The notes under the pieces are model-generated. The model saw only the letters and a list, made by a program, of their open reading frames with translations. It searched no databases and was not told the DNA's origin. From Leptobrachium leishanense (lineage: Eukaryota > Chordata > Amphibia > Anura > Megophryidae): a stretch of DNA of 64,000 nt. The stretch is taken from assembly GCA_009667805.1 (NCBI GenBank), contig CM019072.1, positions 36,883,519 through 36,947,518 of the forward strand, given 5' to 3'. Position numbers and translations under genes: made by a program. Within the stretch, counting starts at the first letter, position 1; each line of letters starts with the position of its first letter. Below, piece after piece: positions 31,961 through 43,597 of the stretch.

Positions 31961-32530
31961 CTAGTAGAAACCCATAAATATAGACATGTAGAAGGAGCAT
32001 GTGTGTGACAACATCAGAAAAGTGGTTTACTGAAGATACTAAAAAGGGTAGAAACATGTTGGTTACAAGTAGCAGCTAAAATGAGTTGTAAATGTGAACA
32101 TATTCCATGCTCGTTTGTCTTCCTGGACCTGCAGGTAAAAAAGCAATTAAAAAAAGGAACCTACTAAAAGGAATGAGAGGAATGGAATGACTATAGTCTT
32201 TAACAGGGTAGTGAAATGCCGATAGAGAATAATGGGGCAGAGTGGAGTGCCCATAGAATCTGAGCAAAACAGCACATAGTTTTCGAGTAAACCTGTGAGA
32301 TGTAGCAAATTAAATCTTATCACAGGTATTCCCCAAATACTGTAGAAGGTGGTAACAGTGAAATTACCTGGGATTATAGCGGTTTTCTGTGGAATGACAA
32401 GGGTGAATGACAATGGAATGCCAATAGAGTATAAATTTCAAATATCTAAATATAAAACAACTGCACTTTATTCTGATTAAGCACTCACACTTTGCCACAA
32501 CCTATGATTGAAGTTGTGAGCACTCTAGAT

Positions 32531-32667
32531 CAGGGATGTCCAAACTCCGGCTCCGCAGATGTTCCTGAACTACAACTCCCAGAAATCTCTGACTGCATTA
32601 GATTTATGGAGAAGCATGGGAGTTGTAATTCATGGACATCTGGGGGGCCGGAGTTTGGAATTCCCTG
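32531..32667. mobile_element. Small hAT MITE with perfect 8-bp TSD
   Basis: The ends are CAGGGATGTCCAAACTCCGG and, in reverse complement, CAGGGAATTCCAAACTCCGG. They are flanked by CTCTAGAT at 32523-32530 and 32668-32675. The internal arms (GAACTACAACTCCCAGAAAT and its partner) fold back. At 137 bp, it is a textbook hAT MITE. Confidence 0.95.
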
Positions 32668-32797
32668 CTCTAGATATATTGCGCAGATAGGGGTATATAT
32701 ATTTTTTCCTGTTTTACTGTCACTATTTACAACTTCTTGAAGTATCACAATTGTATTACCCCCTAACAGTGTCAGCATACCACACACTGTTCATTAA

Positions 32798-33005
32798 CCT
32801 CCCTGGTGGTATTCTCGAGTGTGGCTCGGGCTTAAATTTCAATGTTGAAAGCGGTACCCCAAGCCACACTCGGGCTGGATACATACCTGCCCCTGCTCTC
32901 CCTCGCTCTCCTCTCGCAGTCACCTGTGGCTGATCGCGGCATCCTGCTTCCGGGTTCCCTTCTCGCGACATATAAAAATATGTCAAAATTGGACCACCAG
33001 GGCGG
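32798..33005. mobile_element. piggyBac-like MITE
   Basis: The inverted ends are CCTCCCTGGTGGT and ACCACCAGGGCGG. There is TTAA on the left (32794-32797) and a decayed ATAA on the right. The interior contains GAGTGTGGCTCGGG and its partner. It is of the same family as 52262-52884. Confidence 0.82.
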
Positions 33006-34908
33006 ATAATAATTTGGCGCTAAATTGGGTCAGAGTATAACAATTCTTATTCTCCTGCACCCATCAGCTTCTTCTATAATGTTTTCCCCTATATTACTAC
33101 TCTCTTCTCTCTCGCATCTTCCCCAAATTTTTACTATTCTTCTATGTACCTATACCCTCTCAAAATCTCATTATTTCTCCCTCGCTCCTTCCTTCACCCC
33201 TTCTCTCAGCTCAAGTCCTGGCTTCACTACTTCGCAATCCTTGTTTTCACACACTCAGGTCCCAGTCATCAGCACGCTCACCGAACTCTCACTCTCTCTC
33301 TTATTCTCTTACTTCTCCTGCTTGCCGGTGATATCTCTCCTACCCAGGCCCTATACTCACTTCTCTCTTTGCTACTAGGAAACCTGATAATCTTATCCAC
33401 GTCCCCCCCCTTCCCTACACTGCTCTTCCAATACACTGTGCCCTCTGGAATGCCCACTCTGTCTGCGGCCTCACAAAATATTCCTTCATTCACAACCTTT
33501 CTATCTCTCGTTCCCTCTATCTCCTAGCTCTCACAGAAACCTGGCTCTCACCTTCCAACACTGCTACCCCAGCCTCGCTATCCTACGGCGGTCTCCAACT
33601 GTCCCACTCACCTAGATCTGGGGTCCACAAGGGTGAGAGTGTGGAACATTTACTCTCTCCAACCTGCACTTTCCAGCCTATTCCTCCCTTACCCTCTCTC
33701 CTATTCTCCTCCTCCGAAGTCTATGCCGTCCGCCTCTTACACCCCACACCCCTACATGTTGCTGTAATCTAATCCCCCCCCCTTTTTATCTGGACCCTTT
33801 CTGGAATATTTCTCAGCTTGGCTCCCTCACTTTCTCTCACCTGACTTTTCATCTCTCATCTTTAACATTCCCATTGACTCTCCCTCCAACCCCCTCACCT
33901 TCAAATTGCTCTCTATCACCTCCTCCTTGGGCCTTACACAGTGGTCCAACTTTCTTACCCACAAAGCTGGCAACACCCTGGACCATATTTTCTCCAGCTT
34001 CTACTATTTCTAACTTTTCCAACACACCGCTCCCCCTTACCGATCACCACCTCCTCTCCTGGGATCTTCTCCCGCTGTCAACCCAGACTCCTGCTTCTAC
34101 CCTCACTCCTCTTGTTGACCTGAATCCTAAGTTACTCTCATCCGCTATCCATCCTCTTCTCCTTCCGATCTCAACATTCAACTGCACTGGCAAAGCCACT
34201 GATATCTACAACTCTGCCTTCTCCACATCACTTGATGAACTCGATTCTACCTCACTCCATCCTACATGCAGGCCTAACCGCCAACAGTGGGACACTAAAT
34301 ACTTCCACTCAACCTTCCACTAACCTCACTGCTGTCAGCTTTGCTAACTACTTCACCGATAAGATTACTAAAATTAGACTAGAAATCTCTTCACTTCCCT
34401 CCTCCCTTAACCACTCTACTTCATTCACTCCGTCACTCGCTCCCCCTCTTCTGCTGTGTCTTCCTTTTTTCTGGTCTTGGAGGAGGATGTTTCAGCAGTT
34501 CTCATGTCCTCTTGCCCGACCACACGTACGCTTGACTCCATGCCCTTACAAATTATTCGGTCTATTCTACCAGTCATTGTCAGTGCTTTGACTCATACTT
34601 TCAACCTCTCCCTCTTCTCTGGACTCTTCCCTCTGCATTCAAACATGCTCTGATCACCCCTATTCTAAAGAAGCCATCTCTTGATATCACCTCCCTTTCA
34701 AACTACTGTCCCATCTCTCTGCTCCCCTTTGCCTCCAAAATCTTAGAACACCTGGCCCATAACCAGCTCACCGGTTTCCTCGCTGCCAACTCTCTACTTG
34801 ATCCCCACCAATCCGGCTTTTGCTCCCAGCAGTCCACTGAGACTGCTCTGACCAAGTGGACTAATGAATTTGTTGCTGCTAAAACCAAAGGTCACTTCTC
34901 CCTGCTTA

Positions 34909-35319
34909 GGCTAGGGTCAGACGAACGCATTTTTCACGTTGTCCGTGAAAAAGTGCGTTCGAACGAATGGACGTATTTTTTCACGGAATACGCGATAGCG
35001 GTCATACGATGCGCATTTTCGTCCGTGATTTTGTACGGATCATCAATAAAACCCTTTTTGCGTCTGGACGTTATGTTGGCCGGACGTGTGCAGCGTCTGA
35101 TGTCTCTCAATCACGCAAACACGCCGCTATGCGGACGCAGCGCACTCTGTACGTCAGTAGTAGCGGTTTGACGTTCTAGAAAAAATGCGTTCGTTTGCCA
35201 CTTGCGTTGCGCGGACGGACTTTCGTGCGGCCGTTCTTCGTATGTTACCCGGCATTGGACGTCATTTGCTGCTAGCACGGTTAAACGCACGTTAAAAATG
35301 CTTTCGTCTGACCTTAGCC
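34909..35319. mobile_element. Harbinger-like MITE inserted in LINE RT
   Basis: The ends are GGCTAGGGTCAGACGAACGC and, in reverse complement, GGCTAAGGTCAGACGAAAGC. They are flanked by TTA on both sides (34906-34908, 35320-35322). It sits directly before the codons for the first RT aspartate block (SAAFDTVDH). It is similar over its full length to 5425-5851. Confidence 0.9.
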
Positions 35320-35697
35320 TTATTCTTCTTGAACTTTCTGCTGCATTTGACACTGTTGACCACCCTTTCCACCTCACACTGTGTCAACCTGGCCTCAGTG
35401 GCACCACACTCTCCTGGTTCTCTTCCTATCTCTCTTCACTTCTTCAGTATTTCCTTCGCTGGTGCCTCTTCACTCCAAGTTCCTCTTTCAGTTGGGATAC
35501 CTCAAGGCTCTGTTCTGGGTCCCCTACTCTTCTTGATCTATACTGCCTCTCTGGGCAACCTCATGTCTCCCTATGGACTCCAGTATCCTCTCTATGCCCG
35601 ACGACACCCAAATCTACCTTTCCTCCCCCGATCTCTCTCCTCCTGAGCCGGAGCGTGTTACTGCCTGCCTATCGGCTGTCTCTGACTGGATGACCTC

Positions 35698-36181
35698 TGT
35701 TAGGGTTAAATCCGCTTCTCATCTAGATCCCTGATCTAGCCTGGTATCAGCTGCAGAAGAGGAGACCTCAAGTTACGTTGCAACGGAAAATAGCCCACAG
35801 ATGAAGAAATGAAACACACAGCAAGATAGTCTGTGGGCTCTTCTGCTCCACCCAAGTTTTACTGAGGGTTATATAGATGGTTAGGACCCTTTTGCACAGT
35901 CATGCACAGCAATGTAAACATTACAGAACAGCTGAAAATATACATATAAGGACATAGTGTTCACCATGCAGAATATACGTTTAAAACTGGTGAAAAAACT
36001 GTTTGAAGTGGCTAGGTAAATATATCACAGATACAAAACCTTTGGGTAGCCTTGTGGTTACGGTTTCACCATGTAGACAGAATTAGCTTAGTCAGGGAAC
36101 AAAGTGCAGTACATGGTATGTGACAACTCGTACGTGCCGACACAGCTCAATCTATAGAAGCAAATGTTAACCCTTCCTTCA
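35698..36181 (-). mobile_element. LTR of endogenous retrovirus
   Basis: On the minus strand it starts TGAAGGAAGGGTTAAC and ends AACCCTAACA (TG...CA), 484 bp. A polypurine tract AAGAGGGGAT lies directly outside it at 36182-36192, which marks it as the 3' LTR. Only this LTR is present here. Confidence 0.82.
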
Positions 36182-36465
36182 ATCCCCTCTTAGATCATAA
36201 CATGATCTCCCCCCAACCTAGGTTGATAAGTATGAAGTCCACGTAACCCATGCACCAATATTTGCTGTTGTTGTGCTTATGGTGCGTTTGTGTCTAGGGG
36301 CATATGTATATGTATGATTGAGCCACGGGGTGGAGGTTGTGGGTGGGGCACCATTATCTGAAAAATAGGGGGACACAGCATAGAAGAAGGCTCTGGAACC
36401 CACAATCAATCCCCACACCCCCAATGTTCATAAGCATGTTAATTTGTGGTGTGAAACTGTGTCCT
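36182..36465 (-). other. Retroviral polypurine tract and short 3' region without env
   Basis: Only about 280 bp lie between the end of the integrase frame and the LTR. No envelope-like frame or transmembrane segment is seen, so env is absent or deleted. Confidence 0.65.
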
Positions 36466-37317
36466 TCATATTGAAAATAGGAGTAGGTTGAGCAGATGGG
36501 TAGGGATAACGTGGGCCTGTTCCTCAGGGAAGTCTTGCGGAGTCTCTATATGTTGAGTGACCACCTGGCCACTTCCAGGAGTAGTCTCTGGTTGGGACAC
36601 CCGGGGGGTCCTGTTCTCGCTTTGGGTGGGTTTTTGTACAACCCTCTTCTCTGTTGTGGGCTTTTGGTCAGCCCTCTTCACACGTGATGCATGGACCCAA
36701 GTTGGCTCTGCTTTCGTCAGAACAGCGGTCTGTGTGATGGCAACAACACAGGTGGGCTCAGAGAAAGGGAAGAGTTGGGGTTTCCGACCCTTCTGTAGAC
36801 GTTTAACCAGGACCACATCACCAACCTTAAAAGGATGAATAGGGCTCTGTGGAGACAAAGGAAGAGTACGAGCAACGGATCTCTCAATGGTATCAATAGC
36901 ATTCACTCTGTGACGAACATAAGAGTCCGTCGGCTGGTCGAGGTCTCCTTTCTCAATCACCAGGGGGGCCTGTGCCCAAGGGTGGGGGAAAGGCCTACCC
37001 ATGAGGATCTCAAAAGGGGAGAAACCTGTTGATTTAGACGGTGTCATTCGCATTTCAGTTAGAATAGCTGGCAGCACACGTTTCCAGTTATGAAATGTGC
37101 CTGCTGTGGCCTTCCTTATCTTGTCCTTGAAGGTCCTATTTGTACGTTCGACTATGACAGAGCTAGTTGGATTGTACGGCAGGTGTAGCTTCCATTCCAC
37201 CCGTACTGTTTTTGCAAGTTGTTGACATATGAGGGCAGTGAAGGCAGGACCATTATCAGTGTTTATGTTAAAGGGGAAACCCCATCTGGGAATTATTTCC
37301 TCAATAAGGATGCGCAC
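36466..37317 (-). pseudogene. Retroviral integrase, C-terminal two thirds (old copy)
   Basis: An open frame of 283 codons corresponds to the catalytic core and C-terminal domain of a retroviral integrase. The second catalytic Asp is in NTDNGPAFTALI near the start and the Glu in SSVIVERTNRTFKDK. The C-terminal DNA-binding domain follows (FKVGDVVLVKRLQKGR, then WVHASRVKRAD). The PTWVHASRVK style is of the gammaretrovirus/ERV1 type. The upstream part with the zinc finger and first Asp, and all of gag, protease and RT, are missing, because the fragment ends at about 37345 against LINE DNA. The intact frame suggests that it is not very old. Confidence 0.85.
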
Positions 37318-38011
37318 TACTGTGCGGGCATCCTCATGAGTTGCATCCTCTACTTCTACCTCTCAGGCTCGCTGCCTCGGGGTTCTCTTCGACCGATCTC
37401 TCCTTCACTCCTCAAATTCAATTACTAATCAAATCTTGCTAATTCCACCTAAAAAAACATCGCACGCGTCCGTCCATGTCTTAATCAGGACTCTGCTAAA
37501 ATGTTCATCCAAGCTCTTATTATCTCCCTCCTTGACTACTGTAACCTCTTTCTCTCTGGCTTTAACCACTCTGCAGTCTGTTATGAATGCCTGTACTAGA
37601 CCATCCACCTCACGCATCTCACCTTACCCCTTTGTCAATCTCTTTTAGAATCCAGTTCAAAATACTGGTGCTCACATACGAAACTCTACAAAACCACGCC
37701 CCTACCTACATCTCCTCCATTACATCCCATCCCATCCACTTTGCTCTGCCAATGATCTGATGCTATCAGCTCCCTGTACCATGACCCCCAACTCCCGCCT
37801 TCAAAACTTCTCCCGAGCTCCCCCTTTCTGTGGAACTCTCTCCCCTGCAACATTAGACTCTCCCTGTATCCAGTTTTTCAAGAAGTCTCTGAAAACACTT
37901 TACTTTAGAGAAGCCTATCAGTTCACTCCATGATTTCCCTGCTGTACATTTATTGCACCATCTTCTCACCCAACCCACATGCACTCTGCTCCTTCAGGTC
38001 CTCTATTTACC

Positions 38012-38200
38012 CCCACCCAGTGCTTTTTTTCTGGAAAAATTGGTGGGGGTACTCTCACGTCCGAGGAAAGACTGATTATTATGACTATTTTCATGTCCTA
38101 AGAAACAATAGTTGTAGCTCACTTAAAGGAAGACACTATAAAAGGGAACCATATTTTTTAATACCGTGTTCCTTTAAATGAACTAAAACTATTGTTATAA
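38012..38200. repeat. Two small MITE-like fragments
   Basis: The first, from 38017, is CAGTGCTTTTTTTCTGGAAA, a known hAT-type end. The second, at 38124-38180, has CTTAAAGGAAGACACTAT and an inverted partner, TGTTCCTTTAAATG. Confidence 0.5.
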
Positions 38201-38337
38201 CCCTATGTGGGGTTATCCACTAAGTGCCTCTGTTGCAAGAAAAATCTGTATTGCAGTGCAGTTAGCTGTTTTTTGTTTTGTTTTTTTGCAATGCTGGCAC
38301 TGAGTGGATAATCTCCTAGCATTTGTGAGCACCACAG

Positions 38338-38476
38338 CAATGGAACTCAGTTTTGCTGAGTATGTATGAGTTCCACGGCAATGAAACTCACAGTAATGCG
38401 CAGTGTGTATGAGCTCCACAGCAATGAAACTCACAGTAATGCGCAGTGTGTATGAGCTCCACAGCAATGAAACTCC
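38338..38476. repeat. 43-bp tandem repeat, about three units
   Basis: ATGAAACTC landmarks lie at 38381, 38424 and 38467, with a diverged unit before them. The unit contains CACAGTAATGCGCAGTGTGT and GAGCTCCACAGCA. The reverse complement of this unit occurs near 49436-49490, inside the second hAT element. Confidence 0.85.
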
Positions 38477-39083
38477 TCTACCCACCAAGTATTGTTTGAA
38501 TAATATTGAGGGACTCCAATGATAGGGTGTTTGACCTTGAAAACACCCCCACATGGTGGTAACAGCAGGACCAGGTGAACATCCCTGTGTTGCCAGAGCT
38601 GATATTTTTAAATGCTGTCTTGAAGTGTATTTGGACACAGCATCAGTTTTTTTCTTTGTTCTGAGGCCTGCCTGTCACCTAGTCCCTTCAGAGCAATGCA
38701 GCCAAGACTTAAATTTCTACCTTCTTACCTTCCAGGGTGTACCACACACTGTCTGGAACTGCTGTGGAGGCTGGGGGTAAGGCGGCAGTGTAGACTTCTT
38801 TTGACATGCCCTCCTCTTGACATCATCAGAGGGGGCCAGGCTCCAGCAAGGAGGAAGGGACCAGGAGGAGAGAGAGTGCAGGCTTCCGTATCCAGCACCG
38901 CGGGCGAGTCTGCTCTCTGACCTGGCAGATACAATGCAGCTCGCTGGGTACCGGCTGCATCTTAGAGGAGGAGCAGCAGGGACACAGCGCCAGGCAGATA
39001 GTTTCAAAATTTGGATCCCTGTCAAGGCAAGTGACCAGGGACTGAATTTTTTTTTTGCACCCCCTCCTGGTCTTGCGCTCTCA
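38477..39083. other. Unassigned GC-richer DNA
   Basis: Short frames lie on both strands at 38700-39025, without recognisable similarity. It may be an older repeat. Confidence 0.35.
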
Positions 39084-39500
39084 GGCTAATGTCAGACGAA
39101 CGCAGTCAGAGCACACTCTGCATGTGTGCACAACAGAAGGACGGACGTACTGACAGAAGATACTGCAGACACTACACGATCAATTTTGTTGACGGACGTA
39201 GAAAAAAAAGGGAATTATGGGAAGCAAAATTAATATGAAATTATAAAAATTTGAAAAGGATATGAAAAGCCATTTTGTGTGTCAAGGTGCTGGACGTCGC
39301 AAATGCGCTGCGTCTGACATCTCACACAGAACACTAAGCGGACGTGGCGCACTGCACGTCAGTCTAGCGGTTTTACGTTCTTGCCTAACTTGCGTCCGTT
39401 TGCCACGTGCGTTGTACGTGCGCAGTTCGGTGTGCACGTACTTCGTGTGTGGGTCTCTATTGCTCATGATTCTATGCTACAACGGTTATTGATTGACTGT
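39084..39500. mobile_element. MITE of the GTCAGACGA family
   Basis: The left end is GGCTAATGTCAGACGAACGC. The right half (GTACGTGCGCA, CACGTACTTCGTGTG, GGGTCTCTATTG) is homologous in reverse to 25250-25400. The right end is decayed. Confidence 0.7.
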
Positions 39501-39534
39501 GCCAACAGCTAATGCCATTTGTGATTGTCTAAAC

Positions 39535-39661
39535 CAGGGTTGTCAAACTCCGGCCCAACAGCTATTGATGATCTACAATTCCCAGAAATCTTTGAATTAA
39601 ATAAATGGCCATAGAATGATGGGAGTTTTAGTTCAGAAACATTGGGGGGGGGGGTCCAGAG
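39535..39661. mobile_element. Small hAT MITE (CAGGGATGTC family)
   Basis: It starts CAGGGTTGTCAAACTCCGGC. The flanks GTCTAAAC and GTCTAATG match at 6 of 8 positions, a decayed duplication. The right end is partly lost. Confidence 0.75.
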
Positions 39662-39926
39662 GTCTAATGCTATGACTAGTAGTCCCTAAAACCTCCACTT
39701 TGTTCATACTGTAAAGCACAAGCCAGATTCTGAGTCAGGTGTAACTGTAACCCAAGCTATTGAAAACTAGCCCGTCCATGGATTTTAATGGAGCTGGTAA
39801 AGTTTACACCTGACTGAGGGCAATATTCCAAGGTGGGTGTTAACTTATAAAGCACTAGCTGAGTGTAAATACTCCCCTCTGAATAGCCACCAAGCTTTAG
39901 GCACCCCCACATACAAATTAACTCAA

Positions 39927-39959
39927 ATAATCCAGTATATCGACCACCTATTGGCATAT
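39927..39959 (+). repeat. 33-bp direct repeat, left copy
   Basis: A 33-bp sequence beginning ATAATCCAGTATATCG and ending CCTATTGGCATAT is repeated exactly at 47476-47508. It brackets the foldback element. Confidence 0.93.
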
Positions 39960-40213
39960 CTGAAATGGACAAAAGGAAAGACAATAGCATAAAACCATAA
40001 CATTTAATGTGGTTAAAAAAAGTGATTAGGCTCACTCACAAATGAAGTGGCACTACATATAGAAAAATATGAGTGCAAACAGGCATTTGACAATAAACAC
40101 AGTTGTCACCTACATCCGGTGCGCCATGAAGGATCTGGAGGCACTTTGGGACCTTCTTTGGAGTTAATGAAGAGCAAGGACTACATAAGAGGATCTCGGT
40201 CACTTGAGGACAC

Positions 40214-40259
40214 AGCTCTTGAGAAAGTCACATTGGTTTTATGATGAAACGCGTCGAGC
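40214..40259 (+). ncRNA. Hammerhead-ribozyme-like motif, degenerate
   Basis: Stem I is GCTC/GAGC (40215-40218 with 40255-40258). The core reads TTGAGAA where CTGANGA is expected. Stem II (GTCA/TGAT) has four possible pairs. GAAACGCGTC follows, which gives the GAAA and a very short stem III before the cleavage C. Two core substitutions make self-cleavage doubtful. Confidence 0.5.
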
Positions 40260-40444
40260 GTGCCTTATTCAGTGACACCTTCCTTTGAGCACTTTTACAC
40301 CTACCAGCGGTCACCAGACTGGAGTACCCAGAACCTCATGTGTGGACTGCTTGAGTTCATATTTTTCTATATGTAGTGCCACTTCATTTGTGTGTGAGGC
40401 TAATCAATTTTTTAACCACATTAAATGTTATGGTTTTATGCTAT

Positions 40445-40458
40445 GGTCTTTCCTTTTT
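40445..40458 (+). repeat. L1 target-site duplication, left copy
   Basis: GGTCTTTCCTTTTT is repeated at 47451-47464. It is interpreted as the 14-bp target duplication of the L1 insertion. Confidence 0.88.
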
Positions 40459-41194
40459 ATAGTGTAATAATAGTTTATTGTGCAGAAGAGAAACAAAATA
40501 GTACATAAAGACAAATCTATGACAATGTAGGATCAAGACATGCGCCTCATATTGTCTCCATTACTAACATTGTGTCATTAACATGCTTAGTGAAGAACAT
40601 TACATTTGAAAATGACTTAAGAGCGCAAGATATATACAATTACCGTGACCCAAATACCTATATCAAACCGTTTTTAACTACGAAATAAAATATAGAGCCA
40701 TCCTCTTCAGTATATTTAAGTCTTGACACACAATGCTCCCTGTTAGTAACGTCAGTGAACAAGCAAGGAATATATAATGTAGAGGGAGGAGCGCGGTGCA
40801 GTAAAATTAGAGTGTAGGGAAAGAAAATAGAGACAGAAACAGAGAGAAGAAAAGAAAAGAAAGTGAAGAAGACGAACATAAGGGTGAGGGATAGGGGGGG
40901 GGATGGGATTAAGGTGGGAAGGAAGTCTGACCCGACATGGCACCCCGGGCCGAAGACCATCTCAGAGCACCGACCAGGTCCACCCTCGCTCAATCCTCTA
41001 GGAGTCGATCTTTTCAGGATCAAGTCTGCAGGGATTCCTACTCAGTAGTAGGTGGGGAAATGATCCGCAGGCCATTGGACACGTAGTCGTCCCAGTAGAA
41101 CCACAGGTTCGTGAAGTCTGCAATTTGACCTCTGTCCAGCGCTACCAAACGGTCCACGGCCCTCAAGGTCTCAATTTTGTCAATCCAGGTTTTC

Positions 41195-43597
41195 CTAGAC
41201 GGAATTGTCTTTGATCCCCAGTATAGGGATCGCGAGTTTAGCTGCCATTACAAGTCTTATCGCCACCGATTTGCGCATAGCCGAGATCGGGGCTTGGAAT
41301 TGCAATAGAAGGTATGTGGCTGGGGTAAATTGGACCGTCAGACCAGAGATCTGACCTACAGCATCATGTACCATCTGCCAAAAGGGAACGAGTAGACTAC
41401 ATTCCCACCAGATGTGTAGGTATGTACCCTTCATCAGTGAACACCGCCAGCAGACTGGGTCTGCCTGAGGTGACATACGGTGTATCCGGTCCGGGGTCCA
41501 GTACCAAAAAGAAAGGATCTTGTATGCATTCTCTGCACATCTCAGTGCAGGCGAGCTTCTGTGCGTTAGAGTGTAGGTCATATTCCACGTGTCCTCCGTG
41601 TCCGGAAGGTCCAAAAGTGCCTGCCATCTACCCTGAAAACTAGGTGTGTCATTGGAAGAGTTCGTTAACAAATGGTAGATAGTCGAAATGCCCTTGGACA
41701 GAGGAAGTCCCAGTCTAAAAAACTTTTCGAAAGGTGTAAGTGGGCGCGTGAGACTGTATCCTGCTTTCAGAGATGTAAGAAAGGAATTGATTTGCAAGTA
41801 GTTAAAACGTTCGGCGAAAGTGATGGGCTGCGTCTCCTCCGTCCTCGCGAGCGGCGGGGGGTTCCCGTCTCGCAAGTAATCAGAGACCGTAAGTCGAACA
41901 GGTAGTTCAAATCTGTGCATTAGGGCCTGGCATACTCCCGGGATGAAGCCCGGGTTATGTCGGAGTGGTAGTAGAGGTGAGATAGAAGAAGTCAATGAGT
42001 GAGAAAAGCGAACCCTTCTCCAGATCTTCAAGGATTCAAGGGGAAGACTCCATGGAAGGATACGTTCCGGTAGGTCCCTCGGACGAATCCATGGTGCTGC
42101 CCATAACGGGAGATTCAGCATCGCCTCTTCCAGGTCCAACCACAACTTGTGTGGGGACTCCGAGGACCAGTCCAACAGGCGGTTCAGATGTACAGCATAA
42201 GCGTATAGTTTAGCATTAGGTAGCGCCAACCCCCCATGTGTCTTAGGACGGCATAACGTCTCGAAATTAAGGCGAGGCCTACCTTTAGGCCAAATAAATT
42301 TCAGGACCGATGAGCGAAAAAGAGAAAAGAACGTTTGCGGTATCTGAATGGGTACGGTCTGCATGATATAGAGTAATCGAGGCATAATATTCATCTTGAT
42401 CACGTTGACCCGGCCGATCCAAGATATGAATTTACTTGTCCAGCTCGCCATGTCCTTCTCAAAGGAACTCAGAATAGGTTTGTAATTGCACTCATATAGC
42501 CTCAAATGGGAAGATGGTATCCATATCCCTAGGTACTTCAACTTGTCAGTACACCATATGAAAGGGTAGTGAGTTTGCATGTATCGAAGCAACGGGGTAG
42601 GTAAATTAATGGGGAGTAGATCCGATTTTTCCCGATTGATCCTGAGTCCTGAGAACCGGCCATTCTCCTCCAGCAAGCGAAGAACCTCTGGCAGCGAAGA
42701 GCCAGCATCAGATAACATAAACATGAGGTCATCCGCGTACGCCGATACAACATGTGTAAGTCTATGACCCCGGATTCCCCGGATACGTTGGTTTCCGCGT
42801 ACAGCCTCAAGCAGGGGCTCCAGGTAAAGTGCGAATAGTAGCGGGGAGAGCGGACAGCCCTGTCTCGTCCCATTACAAATTCGAATGGGACGAGACAGAG
42901 CGCCATTAATCCGAACCCGAGCCGATGGAGACGAATACAAAGCAGAAATCAGGCCCAAGAATCCCCCAGGGAGACCCATTTGTCTCAGGACCTCAAATAA
43001 ATAGGACCATCGGACCCTATCAAATGCCTTTTCGGCATCAGCCGAAAAGAACAGTAACTCCGTCTTGGAGCTATGAGCCAACGTGAGTGCATTCAGGACT
43101 CTAGTTGTGGCATCCTTGGCTTCCCTACCAGGAACAAAACCGACCTGGTCCGGTCTTATCAGGGTAGGTAGGAAGATCTTCAGTCGTTCAGCTAGGAGCT
43201 TGGCCAGGATCTTTGTATCTACATTCAGTAATGATATTGGTCTGTAATTCTTGCAGTCCACTCGGTCTCTGTCTGGCTTAGGTATAACTGTTATCGTTGC
43301 CGCTAGGGTGGCCGGGTGAAATCTACCTGTGGGTCCTAACGTATGCAATGCTCGTAGCAGGTTCGGTAATAGTATAGTCGAAAAATGTTTATAGTATTCC
43401 GAAGGGAGCCCATCCGGTCCCGGGCTCTTCCCATTCTTCATCTTTTTCAGGGTTGCAGCCAATTCCTCTCCAGTAATGGGACTCTCTAACGCCTCTCTAT
43501 CCCCTGCAGTTAAAGTGGTATGTATCTTATCTTTAAGATATTCTATTAATGCCTCTTCGGAGGGACCCTGACCCTCCGACAAGTCCAAGTCATACAA
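41195..43597 (-). pseudogene. L1 ORF2: reverse transcriptase and C-terminal domain
   Basis: The frame is 800 codons. Near residue 55 it has the NGKSPGPDGLPSEYY lead-in, at about 117-126 KNYRPISLLNVD, at 195-204 SADAEKAFDRVRW (first catalytic Asp), at 247-259 GTRQGCPLSPLLF, and at 287-290 YADD. The C-terminal knuckle (CWRCSLMKGTYLHIWWEC) is typical of L1-group proteins. The frame itself is long and clean, but it is cut off from the endonuclease by a frameshift near 43600, so the complete ORF2 protein is not encoded continuously. Confidence 0.93.

Larger units (their letters stand above)
33015..38011 (+). mobile_element. L2-like LINE, decayed, with two insertions
   Basis: Pyrimidine-rich coding strand. 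In shifting frames it reads endonuclease pieces (LALTETWLSPSNTATPASLS near 33530) and then RT blocks. These are ITPILKKPSLD.. and NYCPISLLPFASKILEHLAH near 34655-34760, then LDPHQSGFCSQQSTETAL near 34800. An [12 protein letters not shown] block follows the MITE at 35330, and [20 protein letters not shown] lies near 35490-35550. After the retroviral insertion the C-terminal part continues from about 37345 (ARCLGVLFDRSL) to 38011. No intact frame survives. Confidence 0.85.

Noticed and set aside
32000..33000. First exon of DNAAF1 on the plus strand next to HSDL1
   Set aside because: It is expected from human gene order, but no leucine-rich-repeat coding or good exon was recognised. The sequence is occupied by MITEs.
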